From: Pseudoalteromonas prydzensis
GTDB taxonomy: Bacteria > Pseudomonadota > Gammaproteobacteria > Enterobacterales > Alteromonadaceae
NCBI RefSeq assembly: GCF_001661495.1
Contig: NZ_BDDT01000001.1
Span: forward strand, 496,001 to 560,000
Direction of reading: 5' to 3'
DNA: 64,000 bases
Notes under the pieces: generated by a model
Told to the model about the DNA's origin: nothing
What the model saw: only the letters and a program-made list of their open reading frames with translations
Databases searched by the model: none
Position numbers and translations under genes: made by a program
Shown: piece by piece, positions 1-9,397 of the stretch
How the letters are laid out: every line of letters begins with the position of its first letter
Numbering within the stretch: position 1 is the first letter of the stretch

Positions 1-122
1 ATGTAACTACATTCTCCTAGTCGGGCAGATTGAATTTCGTGATATCGCGCATCGGTACTACAAGCGGTTAAGAAAAGTGCTATCACAGCACCGATGACAT
101 ATTTTAGCTTATTAAAAAGCAT
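1..122 (-). CDS. Small lipoprotein, 5' end only (runs off the left edge)
   Basis: Reading leftward from an ATG at 120-122 gives a lipoprotein N-terminus: a short basic stretch, a hydrophobic core and a lipobox Leu-Thr-Ala-Cys with the cysteine at about residue 21, then an open frame to the window edge. AAGGA lies seven bases upstream of the ATG and is a good ribosome binding site. Only about 40 residues are visible and no family is recognised. It is divergent from the ion channel gene. The lipoprotein assignment is direct from the sequence; the function is unknown. Confidence 0.7.
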   Translation of the reverse strand, partial: MLFNKLKYVIGAVIALFLTACSTDARYHEIQSARLGECSY

Positions 123-221
123 TAAAAATTCCTTACATTTTTAACAGGAAAAGTAATTCATCCTTGGTGATTTTACTGTATATTGCAGACGTTTTATATC
201 ACTAACCGTTAAGGGCTCATT

Positions 222-1034
222 ATGATGTTGTCGCAGTTACAAGAGCTGTTCCAGCGTATCGATAAAAGTAAAATATTTCAATCATTTGTTATTGCCGTTA
301 TTGTTGTCTCAGCACTGACCGTTGGTGCGCATACCTATTCATTACACCCAACTGTAGAGTTTGCGTTGCATTGGATGGATGTTGGCATAACCGTGTTTTT
401 CTTAATCGAACTTATTATTCGCTATGTAGCAAGCAAAGGTCTCAAAGACTTTTTTAGCAAAGGCTGGAATATTTTTGATTTCATTATCGTTGTAGGTAGC
501 TTATACCCTGCTGCGGGATCAACCATATTTATAGCTCGCTTACTGCGTATATTCCGTGTACTACGATTAGTGTCAATGATCCCGGAGCTACGCTTGCTAG
601 TAAACTCATTGCTCAAAGCGATACCGCAAATGGGTTATATCGCCTTGTTAATGTTTGTGATCTTTTATATTTATGCCGCTACAGGCAGTATGTTATTTGC
701 AGATATAAACCAAGTACTCTGGGGTGATGTATCAATCTCAATGCTAACGCTATTTAGAATTGCGACCTTTGAAGATTGGACCGACGTAATGTATGAAACC
801 ATGGCGGTCTATAAACTGAGCTGGATTTATTACCTGACGTTTATATTCCTAACCGCCTTTGTGTTTTTAAATATGATGGTCGGCGCAATTCTTGAAGTAA
901 TGTCCGAAGAGCATCGCAATGCCCGAGAAGAGCAAGCAGATGTAGACTCTTTGCCTGCAACCCAAGGACAAGTTAATGAGCTCAAAGCACAAGTTGCAGA
1001 GCTTACACAACTAATAAAAAATCAACGCTCATAG
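222..1034 (+). CDS. Voltage-gated cation channel (NaChBac-like, six-helix)
   Basis: A 270-residue single-repeat voltage-gated channel, the usual length for bacterial sodium channels, which assemble as tetramers in the inner membrane. S1-S3 lie at about residues 18-95. S4 is arginine-rich with a basic residue at nearly every third position (around 104-120). S5 and S6 flank a pore loop with the filter Thr-Phe-Glu-Asp-Trp-Thr-Asp at residues 182-188. The C-terminal 25 residues have a heptad pattern like the family's tetramerising coiled coil. Family membership is clear. Ion selectivity is not: the extra acidic filter residues could favour calcium. The gene appears monocistronic and converges on a chemoreceptor gene across a shared hairpin. 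Confidence 0.9.
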   Translation: MMLSQLQELFQRIDKSKIFQSFVIAVIVVSALTVGAHTYSLHPTVEFALHWMDVGITVFFLIELIIRYVASKGLKDFFSKGWNIFDFIIVVGSLYPAAGSTIFIARLLRIFRVLRLVSMIPELRLLVNSLLKAIPQMGYIALLMFVIFYIYAATGSMLFADINQVLWGDVSISMLTLFRIATFEDWTDVMYETMAVYKLSWIYYLTFIFLTAFVFLNMMVGAILEVMSEEHRNAREEQADVDSLPATQGQVNELKAQVAELTQLIKNQRS

Positions 1035-1043
1035 TAAAAAATA

Positions 1044-1060
1044 GGCCAGCTTAGCTGGCC
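1044..1060 (-). terminator. Hairpin terminator between convergent genes
   Basis: A perfect 7-bp stem (GGCCAGC/GCTGGCC) with a TTA loop. Read leftward it is followed by TATTTTTT, a proper U-tract, so it mainly serves the leftward chemoreceptor gene. Read rightward the tail is weak, but it may also stop channel transcripts. Confidence 0.75.
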
Positions 1061-1069
1061 TCCTATTAA

Positions 1070-3028
1070 TTACACTTTAAATTTTCCTACCAACTCAGTT
1101 AATACTGACGAAAGTCGATTCATTTTATCACCATTTTCGTGTGTCGCATTCGCAATATCACTAACATCATCGGCAACATGTTTTATCTCAGTAACATTAC
1201 GGTTGATGTCTTCTGCAACATGTTGCTGCTCTTCTGCAGCGGTCGCTATTTGTGTATTTAAATCACTGATAGTTGCAATCGATGTGGTGATCTCAGCAAA
1301 CTGTTGTTGTGCCGAGTGTGATAACTCCACCGTTTTATGGGTGCTTTCAAGGCTGCGATTCATTTCACTAGACACTTGCGCAGACATACTACGTAGCTTA
1401 TCAAGTTGTGATGCAATCTCTTGCGTTGATTCAGCAGTGCGTTGCGACAATGCGCGTACTTCATCGGCTACAACAGCAAAGCCTCTACCATGCTCTCCTG
1501 CTCGCGCTGCTTCTATTGCAGCATTGAGGGCCAGTAAATTTGTTTGCTCTGAAATACCGCGAATAACATTCAAAATAGACATGATGTTTTCACTTTCAGC
1601 ATCAAGCTGTGAAATATCAGCACTGGCTTTAGTGATCACCACTGAGAGTTGTTCAACACTTTGCACAGTTTGTGTGATCACCGATTGACCAAGCTCTGAC
1701 GCTTGTTGTGTTTGCATTGCAAGATCCGCCGCATTAGCACAGCTTGCCGACACTTCATTGGCGGTCGCGGCCATTTCGTTAATTGCTGTGGCTGCCATTT
1801 CCAGTGCTTGCTGCTGCTGTGAGGTCGCCCCTGTTAACTGCCCTGCTTGTGAAGAGGTCTGCTGCGATGCATCAGAGACATCTTTAGCGCACTCGTTGAT
1901 TTGCGTAACCAGCTCCGCAATCAGGTTTAAAAATAAATTAAAACTATTCGCAAGTTTTGCCGTTTCATCTTTGGTTTTGATCACTAATCGCTTGGTTAAA
2001 TCACCGCCACCTTGTGAAATTTCAGTTAGGCCATCGCTCACTTCAACGATTGGACCGGCAATTAATTTAGAGATGTAACTGGCAATCGCGATGAAAACCA
2101 CAATCAATAATAGACTGAGCCCCAAAATGGTCCATGTCATCGTGTTAACTGGTCCCATCACTTCAGATTTTTCAACCAAGGCAATGTATTTCCAGCCAAG
2201 TTTATTCGAGCTGAAAATATTTACTAAATAAACGGTGTCATTTAAATTAAGTTCAAATTGGCCATCGCGGTTATTTGCCAATACTTTGTATGTGCCATTT
2301 GCAACTTCACCTAACTGTTTAAAGCGATAATTGTCGTGTTTAGGGTCAACTAAAATATTGCCACTGTCTTCTGCCAGCATCAGATAACCGGTTTCGCCAA
2401 GTTTTATATTTGCGATAATATCGGTAAGTCCTTGCAAAGACACATCCATGCCCTGCACACCCACTATTTGCCCGTTATTTTTAATTGCTTTGACTGTTGA
2501 GACAATGACAGTGTCATCTATTTCCCAATAATAGGCGTTGGTGCGAATAGCATTGCCATTGGCTTGCTTAGCAGCCGTGTACCAAGGTCTTTGGCGAGGA
2601 TCATACTTGGCATTTACTTCCCCCTCTGGCCACTGAATATAGCCGCCTTGCTCATTGCCCATATAAATATAAGCAAGCCCAGAGTGAGTTTCACCAAAGT
2701 GATTAAATAGCTGATAAGCATTAGCTTCCGTGCTAGTGCCTTGAGTATGCATAAGCTGCGTAGCTGAATTCGATGAAACATAGGTTTTGACATCTTTTTG
2801 TGCGGATACAACATCTGGATGAGAGGCTAAAAAGTCGACGTTTTTTTCAATCTCAGAGAAAAACATCTGCATAGCATTATCAACTTGACTTGCTTCGCGG
2901 TCGCTGAGCATTTCAAAGTTATCGAGTGCTTGATTTCGAGTTTGAGTAATAACCAGTGAAGCAATAATTAATAGTGGTAACACGATTGCTAACGCAAACG
3001 ATAACTTAAGTTTTCTTGAAATATTCAT
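1070..3028 (-). CDS. Methyl-accepting chemotaxis protein with dCache-type sensor
   Basis: A 652-residue chemoreceptor. TM1 is at about 8-28 and is followed by a periplasmic region of roughly 265 residues with dCache-like features (a Tyr-Asp-Pro-Arg-x-Arg-Pro-Trp-Tyr stretch typical of dCache_1 modules). TM2 is at about 293-321, a HAMP domain follows, and the cytoplasmic signalling helices carry the highly conserved hairpin tip at about 491-538 ([11 protein letters not shown]). It should signal to CheA/CheW. The ligand cannot be read from sequence; dCache domains often bind amino acids or other small metabolites. It stands alone, with no chemotaxis genes nearby. Confidence 0.93.
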   Translation of the reverse strand: MNISRKLKLSFALAIVLPLLIIASLVITQTRNQALDNFEMLSDREASQVDNAMQMFFSEIEKNVDFLASHPDVVSAQKDVKTYVSSNSATQLMHTQGTSTEANAYQLFNHFGETHSGLAYIYMGNEQGGYIQWPEGEVNAKYDPRQRPWYTAAKQANGNAIRTNAYYWEIDDTVIVSTVKAIKNNGQIVGVQGMDVSLQGLTDIIANIKLGETGYLMLAEDSGNILVDPKHDNYRFKQLGEVANGTYKVLANNRDGQFELNLNDTVYLVNIFSSNKLGWKYIALVEKSEVMGPVNTMTWTILGLSLLLIVVFIAIASYISKLIAGPIVEVSDGLTEISQGGGDLTKRLVIKTKDETAKLANSFNLFLNLIAELVTQINECAKDVSDASQQTSSQAGQLTGATSQQQQALEMAATAINEMAATANEVSASCANAADLAMQTQQASELGQSVITQTVQSVEQLSVVITKASADISQLDAESENIMSILNVIRGISEQTNLLALNAAIEAARAGEHGRGFAVVADEVRALSQRTAESTQEIASQLDKLRSMSAQVSSEMNRSLESTHKTVELSHSAQQQFAEITTSIATISDLNTQIATAAEEQQHVAEDINRNVTEIKHVADDVSDIANATHENGDKMNRLSSVLTELVGKFKV

Positions 3029-3210
3029 TCAGTACGCCCCAACTTTTTTATTAATATAGGCGCGAAAAGCATTGGCAGCAAGAAAATGATTTCAAAACCA
3101 CTAAAATCCTTAAACCCCCTTTGGATCAGGTATTTGTGATGTGCTTACAGTCGCCGAGTAAAATCACTTTGTAGCGGTGCAGTTACCAAGCTAAGACAGC
3201 CAATCAATAA

Positions 3211-3245
3211 AAAAAGCACTAAACGCAATCGCATTCAGTGCTTTT
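3211..3245 (-). terminator. Terminator after asd
   Basis: AAAAGCACT pairs with AGTGCTTTT around a 16-nt loop. Leftward reading ends in a run of U residues about 65 nt after the asd stop codon. The rest of 3029-3310 holds only the presumed chemoreceptor promoter; I see no gene in it. Confidence 0.7.
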
Positions 3246-3310
3246 ATAAACTCAAAACAGTTTTATGAGCGCTATAAACTCATAACACCCGCTTTAATAA
3301 TCAAAAAATC

Positions 3311-4429
3311 TTAACCTTGGCCGTCAACAATAATACGTAACATGCGGCGAAGTGGCTCTGCAGCACCCCATAATAATTGGTCACCAACGGTAAACGCGCT
3401 AATATATTTAGGGCCCATGGCTAGTTTGCGAATACGTCCTACTGGAATACTTAATGTGCCAGTCACTTTAACTGGTGTTAAATCTGTAGCCGTAATATCA
3501 CGCTCATTCGGGATCACTTTAACCCACTCATTGTGTGACGCTAAGATTTGTTCAATTTTCTCCACGCTGATATCTTCACGAAGCTTAATTGTCATCGCTT
3601 GTGAGTGACAACGCATTGCACCAATGCGAACACATAAGCCATCAACAGGCACAGGTTGCTTAGAGGAACCTAAAATCTTATTCGCTTCAACTTGCGCTTT
3701 CCACTCTTCTTTTGATTGACCTGATGGCATTGGTACATCAATCCAAGGGATCAAGCTGCCCGCAAGTGGCACGCCAAATTGATCTTGTGGTAAATCGCTT
3801 GACGCAATTTGCTGCGTGACGAGTTTATCAATTTCTAAAATAGCCGCTTGCGGGTCGGCTAATTTGTCAGCCACACTTGCGTGGATAGAGCCCATTTGCG
3901 CGATCAGCTCTTTCATATTACGGGCACCGGCACCTGAGGCTGCTTGATAAGTCATTGGGCTGACCCATTCAATCAAATCTTGCTCAAATAAACCACCCAG
4001 CGCTAATAACATCAATGAAACTGTGCAGTTACCACCCACATACGTTTTAACGCCTTGCTCAAGGCCTTGTTCAATAACGTCTTTATTGACAGGGTCTAGT
4101 ACAATAATACTGTCGTCGCTCATGCGCAGAGCAGACGCTGCATCAATCCAATAGCCGTCCCAACCTGCTTCACGTAATTGTGGATACACAGCTTTGGTGT
4201 AATCCCCACCTTGACAAGTAATGATAATGTCCATTTTTGCCAGTGAGTCAAAATCCATAGCATCAAGTAATGGCTTTGCAGGACCTGCTAAATCTGGGCC
4301 AAGCTGACCTGTTTGCGAGGTGGTAAAAAAAGTGGTGTCGATATGAGCAAAATCATTTTCTTGTTGCATACGCTCTAGTAATACAGAGCCAACCATGCCC
4401 CGCCATCCGACTAATCCTACTTTTTTCAT
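3311..4429 (-). CDS. asd: Aspartate-semialdehyde dehydrogenase
   Basis: Cytoplasmic enzyme that reduces aspartyl-4-phosphate with NADPH to aspartate 4-semialdehyde, a step shared by lysine/diaminopimelate, threonine and methionine synthesis. The N-terminus ([11 protein letters not shown]) is the nucleotide-binding loop of the gammaproteobacterial type. The catalytic cysteine sits in Gly-Gly-Asn-Cys-Thr-Val at about residue 135, and a conserved histidine lies in Arg-Cys-His-Ser-Gln. I chose the start at 4429, matching the family N-terminus (372 residues). An in-frame ATG at 4453 with AGG eight bases upstream would add eight residues and is also plausible. The gene is monocistronic. Confidence 0.95.
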   Translation of the reverse strand: MKKVGLVGWRGMVGSVLLERMQQENDFAHIDTTFFTTSQTGQLGPDLAGPAKPLLDAMDFDSLAKMDIIITCQGGDYTKAVYPQLREAGWDGYWIDAASALRMSDDSIIVLDPVNKDVIEQGLEQGVKTYVGGNCTVSLMLLALGGLFEQDLIEWVSPMTYQAASGAGARNMKELIAQMGSIHASVADKLADPQAAILEIDKLVTQQIASSDLPQDQFGVPLAGSLIPWIDVPMPSGQSKEEWKAQVEANKILGSSKQPVPVDGLCVRIGAMRCHSQAMTIKLREDISVEKIEQILASHNEWVKVIPNERDITATDLTPVKVTGTLSIPVGRIRKLAMGPKYISAFTVGDQLLWGAAEPLRRMLRIIVDGQG

Positions 4430-4617
4430 TGTTTGTTCCACTGTTTGAGTCATAAGAAATACCTAATTCATTAAAAATTAAAATTCATTGCGTGAGATTT
4501 AATTTTTAGAACAGTTAATCTAGCACCCTATACCCAGCAAAACTAGTCAATAACAGCTAACTTAAAATTATTTCATATGCTTTTTTTAATTCTGAAATTA
4601 ATAACGGCACAAAAAAA

Positions 4618-4636
4618 GCCCTACACAAGGTAGGGC
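4618..4636 (-). terminator. Terminator after the first TonB-dependent receptor
   Basis: A 7-bp stem GCCCTAC/GTAGGGC followed, reading leftward, by seven U residues. It lies about 40 nt beyond the receptor stop codon. The remaining 4454-4617 is the AT-rich asd promoter region. Confidence 0.85.
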
Positions 4637-4677
4637 AATTATTGTAAGTTTTTATATTCGCCTTCCTAGGCTATGTT

Positions 4678-7380
4678 TTAGAACTCGTAAGAGTAACTGA
4701 GACTTAGTTCAGTGCCTTCATCACGTGAACGAACAATGATATCTGACTGAGTAACTTCTTTATCTTCACCAAGTAAGTTTTGTACTTTGAACTTAACTTT
4801 AGAGTTAAAATCTGGATACCAAGTATAAACTAAATCTAATGAGTTAAATGGTTGCTCATAGGCATCATCACGTCCAGCTACACCGGCAGCAAGTATACGT
4901 TCACCAAAAACGTTATAGACTAATGATGCACTATGAATACCATCGGGTGAATCATAGTTTAATTGCATATTAACGACATATTTTGAATGACCTGTCATAC
5001 GCTTTTTAGGATTAGTTAAATTACCAGCTAATGCAGGGTCGATAGTCGCTTCAGAGTCACTCAATGTAATATTACCACTGGTGAAAAGACCTTCCGTTAG
5101 CATTGTAAGGTCTTGTAACCACTCTGCTTCAACACCGTAAACTTCTGCTGTATCGCCATTAACAAAACTAGCAGAGTAATCATCGTCGCCGACTCTTAAT
5201 ACCGTTTCAATTGGCGCTTGAATATCTTTATAGAATGCAGCTACGCTGAATGAGTTACCAGCTTGGCCATAGTATTCATAACGTAAATCGTAGTTTTTAA
5301 TCGGGCTACTTTTGAGGCCAACACGTCCAAAAGTACGAATATCAGTGAGCGGATCAAAGTATGTAACCGGTACAACTTCACGAAAATCAGGTCGAACAAC
5401 AGTTTCACCATAGCCAGCACGAATTTGATAATCTTCACCGCCTAGGTAGGTTAACGACAGAGCTGGATACCAATCATCTTCTAAGATAGTCCCTGCTTCA
5501 ATCTTTTCAGGAGACCAAATATTTTGTAGGTCTTCACCATCAAAGATTAAACTCGAAGTGCCCACAGATGATTGACTAAACTGCTCATAACGAATACCAC
5601 CGCTAACACGTAGCCATTGATCATAGATAACATCAAAAGAACCGTATCCCGCATCTATTTTTTGCGCAGCGATATAATCATCAGCATCAGGAGCTGTTGG
5701 CTCATTAAAGTCGACTAAGACACCATTATTATCGATAAACTCATCAGAAAGATAACCGCTATTAGCAAGAGGATCATTTGTACCATCGTTTATTGTGATC
5801 GGTGAGCCTGAGCTGTTATTAACTGTAAAGCTTGATGTATTATACACACGTGCTCTATCTGAAAAATCATAACCAACTTTGAATTCTACCTCCATAGAAT
5901 CAAAAGTAAGTGGCAGGTTAAAATTACCACCGTATGAAGTAACATGCTCCTCCATGTCTGTATAAGACATGATCACACGGTTGTCATCACCTGTGATTGT
6001 TGACCCAGCGTAATTACCTTCACTATCGTATTGGTCTCTAAATTTATAGTTAGCATTTGTTGGAATATCTGTAGTCGCTTCAGAGCGTGTATATTGCCAA
6101 TCAAAACCAACCCCCCAGTAATCAAGGAAAGTATGTTGGCCTAAAAATTGGCTAATATTTAACTCTCTTTGCTCTAGGTTAAACTCATGGTTACGGTTTG
6201 CAATGCCATTACCTGCAATACTAAATGTAGAACTGCCCGCAGGGCTTTGAGAAATTGAAACTTCAGTTTCATCTTCATTATCTACAATGTATAAATGCTG
6301 CGCTGAAATACTATGAGTTTTATAAGAATAACCAACACTTCCAGTTAAGTTATAGCGCTCATTTTCAGTCGTAACTGTAGAGTCTTTTAATGTATTGTAA
6401 CAAGATGCGGCAACATCTTCCGATGTTTTCAACGTAGTTGAGCAGTTTTCTAAATCCTCTTGATCTTGTGTAATAACTGATGAGAACTGTGTTCTAGAAT
6501 CCCATTCATTTACATAGGCACCAGAGAGTAAAAAACCGATTTTGCCTCCAAAATAAGACTCTTCGTAACTATTGCCTATATGTGCTTTAACACCATATTC
6601 GGGATCAATTGAATCTTCTTCTAATGCGTAATTTCGCGGCAGTGATTTAAGTAATTGGTTATTAATAGCCGTAGCTTGCTCAGCACGAGTGCCTTGTTCA
6701 CTATCAACTAAAAGGTCTCTGCTTACAATATTACTAACACTAAAGTTACCGTGGTATTGCACAATTGCATCTTTTAATGCTTGTGGAATTGCACTGTCTG
6801 TACCTGAATATTTATAACCATCATTAGCAGAAGTGTTATACCCAACTCCAAGTTCAACGCCAGCAGTAAACTCTGATGGAATTGATTTAGTGCGAATATC
6901 TATATTACCACCACCAAACGCTGCTGGCATATCTGGCGAGTAGGCTTTTTGTACCGCCATACTCTCAATAATACTCGCTGGGAATATATCTAATGGCAGT
7001 ACATTTCTAGTTAAATCTGGACTTGGAACATATGCACCATTTAAGCGAGCACTTGAATAACGTTCACCTAAACCACGCACATAAATAAATTTACCATCTA
7101 CGAGCGTTAAACCAGTAACCCGGCGAAGTGCAGATGCAGCATCACTATCACCAGTTCTTGAAAGTTGTTCAGCACCTAGTATATCTGCAACAAAAGCTTG
7201 ATTTTTACGCTCTTCAACTACGGCAGCTGCGCTACCTTGAAGGCGTGTACCAACAGCAACAACTTCTTCAATTTCGTTATTTTCGAGTTGTTCGTCTGCT
7301 GCGCTTACATAACTAGTGTGAATAAACAATCCCAGGCCAATTGCGAGTGACAGTTTACTCAGCCTATATTGTTTTGACAT
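4678..7380 (-). CDS. TonB-dependent outer membrane receptor
   Basis: A 900-residue receptor with a signal peptide (cleavage near residue 27), a TonB-box-like segment at about 37-46 (Ile-Glu-Glu-Val-Val-Ala-Val-Gly), a plug domain and a 22-strand-type barrel ending in phenylalanine. The plug has Ile-Tyr-Val-Arg-Gly-Leu-Gly-Glu-Arg-Tyr. It lies 97 bp downstream of a beta-helix-like lipoprotein gene and both are downstream of a complete TonB/ExbB/ExbD operon on the same strand, so the three sets probably work together. The substrate is unknown; no Fur-like site was noticed. Confidence 0.92.
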   Translation of the reverse strand: MSKQYRLSKLSLAIGLGLFIHTSYVSAADEQLENNEIEEVVAVGTRLQGSAAAVVEERKNQAFVADILGAEQLSRTGDSDAASALRRVTGLTLVDGKFIYVRGLGERYSSARLNGAYVPSPDLTRNVLPLDIFPASIIESMAVQKAYSPDMPAAFGGGNIDIRTKSIPSEFTAGVELGVGYNTSANDGYKYSGTDSAIPQALKDAIVQYHGNFSVSNIVSRDLLVDSEQGTRAEQATAINNQLLKSLPRNYALEEDSIDPEYGVKAHIGNSYEESYFGGKIGFLLSGAYVNEWDSRTQFSSVITQDQEDLENCSTTLKTSEDVAASCYNTLKDSTVTTENERYNLTGSVGYSYKTHSISAQHLYIVDNEDETEVSISQSPAGSSTFSIAGNGIANRNHEFNLEQRELNISQFLGQHTFLDYWGVGFDWQYTRSEATTDIPTNANYKFRDQYDSEGNYAGSTITGDDNRVIMSYTDMEEHVTSYGGNFNLPLTFDSMEVEFKVGYDFSDRARVYNTSSFTVNNSSGSPITINDGTNDPLANSGYLSDEFIDNNGVLVDFNEPTAPDADDYIAAQKIDAGYGSFDVIYDQWLRVSGGIRYEQFSQSSVGTSSLIFDGEDLQNIWSPEKIEAGTILEDDWYPALSLTYLGGEDYQIRAGYGETVVRPDFREVVPVTYFDPLTDIRTFGRVGLKSSPIKNYDLRYEYYGQAGNSFSVAAFYKDIQAPIETVLRVGDDDYSASFVNGDTAEVYGVEAEWLQDLTMLTEGLFTSGNITLSDSEATIDPALAGNLTNPKKRMTGHSKYVVNMQLNYDSPDGIHSASLVYNVFGERILAAGVAGRDDAYEQPFNSLDLVYTWYPDFNSKVKFKVQNLLGEDKEVTQSDIIVRSRDEGTELSLSYSYEF

Positions 7381-7476
7381 GATTTACATCCTAATCAATT
7401 TGATAAAAAACAGGCGCCAATTGCTTGTGACTAAGCATGAAGGCGCCTACATTTCATAACTCTAAATGAGCAGGTA

Positions 7477-9081
7477 TTAGTCTTGAGCAGCTGCTGCAAG
7501 AGCAGTTTCAACCCACTTGTACCAGCTAGAGCTAGTATCTTGATCAGATACTGCACCGATGTAATCCACAGTTTCGAAAAAGCTATCATCAAGAATAGTT
7601 AAATCATTAGCAGCGATTGTTATATCTGTAGAGGCTGTATTAGTAGCGAAGCCATTATCAGCGAATACTACAACATCATCCGTTAAAACTTCACTACTAC
7701 CGCCATTTTCAAACCAAGAAGCTTTTGTTTGAGCTGCTAGTGGGCCACCCGCAAATGTATCTGTTTCTGCGAAGTTTGATGAACAAGCCATAACAGAATT
7801 ATTAAACATAATTTTATCGGCTTGTTTCTCTCCATCAGAAGAAAGCTCGATACAACTCGTTTCCACTGCATTTTTCTTAACTAACAAAGCATTATAAATA
7901 TTAGCATTAAACTCATCGTCAAACTTAAAAGCTTGTGAAGGGTCATCATCACGTACTGACTTAGCGTCAGTAGTAATAACCGTAATATTTGCTAGGGTTG
8001 GATTACTTGGTGCCACTTCAGCAGAAGATTCACCTTTAACACCGTCTGATTCAAAACCATTATTACCCATATTTGCAATTGTGCCATCAGCAAGTGTTAC
8101 AGTGCCGTGTTGAACAAATAAGAATTGACCTTTACCTTGCCAACCTGCATCGAAGTCAAATGAATCATCTTGCGTATCAGTAACAACAATGTGTTTAATT
8201 GTCGCTGCACCACCAAAAAACTCGATACCGTCATCAAAACCTTGGTGGATATGCAAGTAATCAAATACTGAACCGGAACCCACAGCATTAAGCGTTAGTG
8301 AGTTAAGGTCATCGCCTTCACCACCCACTTTAGGGCCTGAACCTGCATACCAAATTTTAGCCCACTTAATGCTACCGCTTGAGTCACTATTATCATTACC
8401 GCCAAAGTAACTTGTAATACCTTCAGATGGCACATTACATGTAGTTGCTGCTCGCTCTGCATCAGTACATTGATCAGTAATGCCGTTACCATTGATTATG
8501 ATACCGCCCCAATCAGCATAACGAGCGCCATTACCTGCACTATCAAAACGGTCAAAAGCATTCGCAGACGTGAATGTAATTGGTTTAGCTTCTGTACCGT
8601 TTGCTTGAATTTTAGCACCACGGGCAATACGGATTATTGCTTCACCAGATTGAAAAGCAAGTGTTGCGCCAGGCTCTACTGTTAAAGTAGGCCCATTTTC
8701 AGGCACCACAAAACCGCTAGTTGTATCACCATCATTACCAATTAATAAAGCATCGGCTAATAAGTGAACACCACCATCAGGGATTTCTTTGAAAGTGATA
8801 TTACTAGTGATCTCTATAGATTTACTTGCGAATGAATCATTGTACGTACAATCTTTACCATCAAAAATACCTTGCACAGTACCTGCATCTGACTCATAAC
8901 TAGCACACTCAAAATCATCAGTGTTACCACCCCCACTAGTATTATTAGAATTATTCACACTGTTATCTGTAGTCGTACTATTATCGTTAACAGTTGGAGT
9001 GATCTCAATATCACCTCCACAACCTGCAAGCGTCATAGCAGCAGCCACAAGACTGATTTTAAATAAGCCAGAAAATTTCAT
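7477..9081 (-). CDS. Beta-helix-like surface lipoprotein paired with a TonB-dependent receptor
   Basis: A 534-residue exported lipoprotein: the lipobox Leu-Ala-Gly-Cys ends at Cys21 and is followed by an Asn/Thr/Ser/Gly-rich linker to about residue 55. The body has many short Gly/Asn/Asp turns and repeated beta segments, including Ala-Asp-Trp-Gly-Gly-Ile-Ile-Ile-Asn-Gly and Asp-Asp-Gly-Ile-Glu-Phe-Phe-Gly-Gly, which suggests a right-handed parallel beta-helix. Similar proteins are common in Bacteroidetes and marine gammaproteobacteria without a proven function. A role as a substrate-binding partner of the neighbouring TBDR is inferred from position. Confidence 0.75.
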   Translation of the reverse strand: MKFSGLFKISLVAAAMTLAGCGGDIEITPTVNDNSTTTDNSVNNSNNTSGGGNTDDFECASYESDAGTVQGIFDGKDCTYNDSFASKSIEITSNITFKEIPDGGVHLLADALLIGNDGDTTSGFVVPENGPTLTVEPGATLAFQSGEAIIRIARGAKIQANGTEAKPITFTSANAFDRFDSAGNGARYADWGGIIINGNGITDQCTDAERAATTCNVPSEGITSYFGGNDNSDSSGSIKWAKIWYAGSGPKVGGEGDDLNSLTLNAVGSGSVFDYLHIHQGFDDGIEFFGGAATIKHIVVTDTQDDSFDFDAGWQGKGQFLFVQHGTVTLADGTIANMGNNGFESDGVKGESSAEVAPSNPTLANITVITTDAKSVRDDDPSQAFKFDDEFNANIYNALLVKKNAVETSCIELSSDGEKQADKIMFNNSVMACSSNFAETDTFAGGPLAAQTKASWFENGGSSEVLTDDVVVFADNGFATNTASTDITIAANDLTILDDSFFETVDYIGAVSDQDTSSSWYKWVETALAAAAQD

Positions 9082-9299
9082 TGTTCACTCCATTTGGGTA
9101 ATTAATATTTAGTTATTTTATTAGCGCATTAAGTTTTCTGTAGGTCACTTTAAAACATATAAACCATGTATTAAGGTCACTTAACTTTTTCAACGAGTGA
9201 TACTTTACGGGAGCTGTGTGACAATACAGTTACACTTTAATAAACATAAAATGACAATGTAATCTGTTTAAATAACAATTTGTTAGAGAATATTGAAAC

Positions 9300-9325
9300 G
9301 AAAAAAACCGCCCGAAGGCGGTTTT
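9300..9325 (-). terminator. Strong terminator with UUCG loop after the TPR gene
   Basis: Reading leftward, CCGCC-UUCG-GGCGG is followed by seven U residues about 75 nt after the TPR gene stop. It separates the TonB operon from the lipoprotein/TBDR pair, which should therefore have its own promoter in 9082-9299. No gene is visible in 9082-9397. Confidence 0.92.
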
Positions 9326-9397
9326 GGTGTTGCGATTATAAAACAGGTTTTGTAATCAAACTGGCAGCGTTTAAATTACAATAATAGCAGTGGCAAA

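Noticed and set aside
1203..2078. Cys/Ser/Ala-rich rightward ORFs over the first chemoreceptor gene
   Set aside because: Composition is that of the reverse complement of a chemoreceptor coding region; no ribosome sites.
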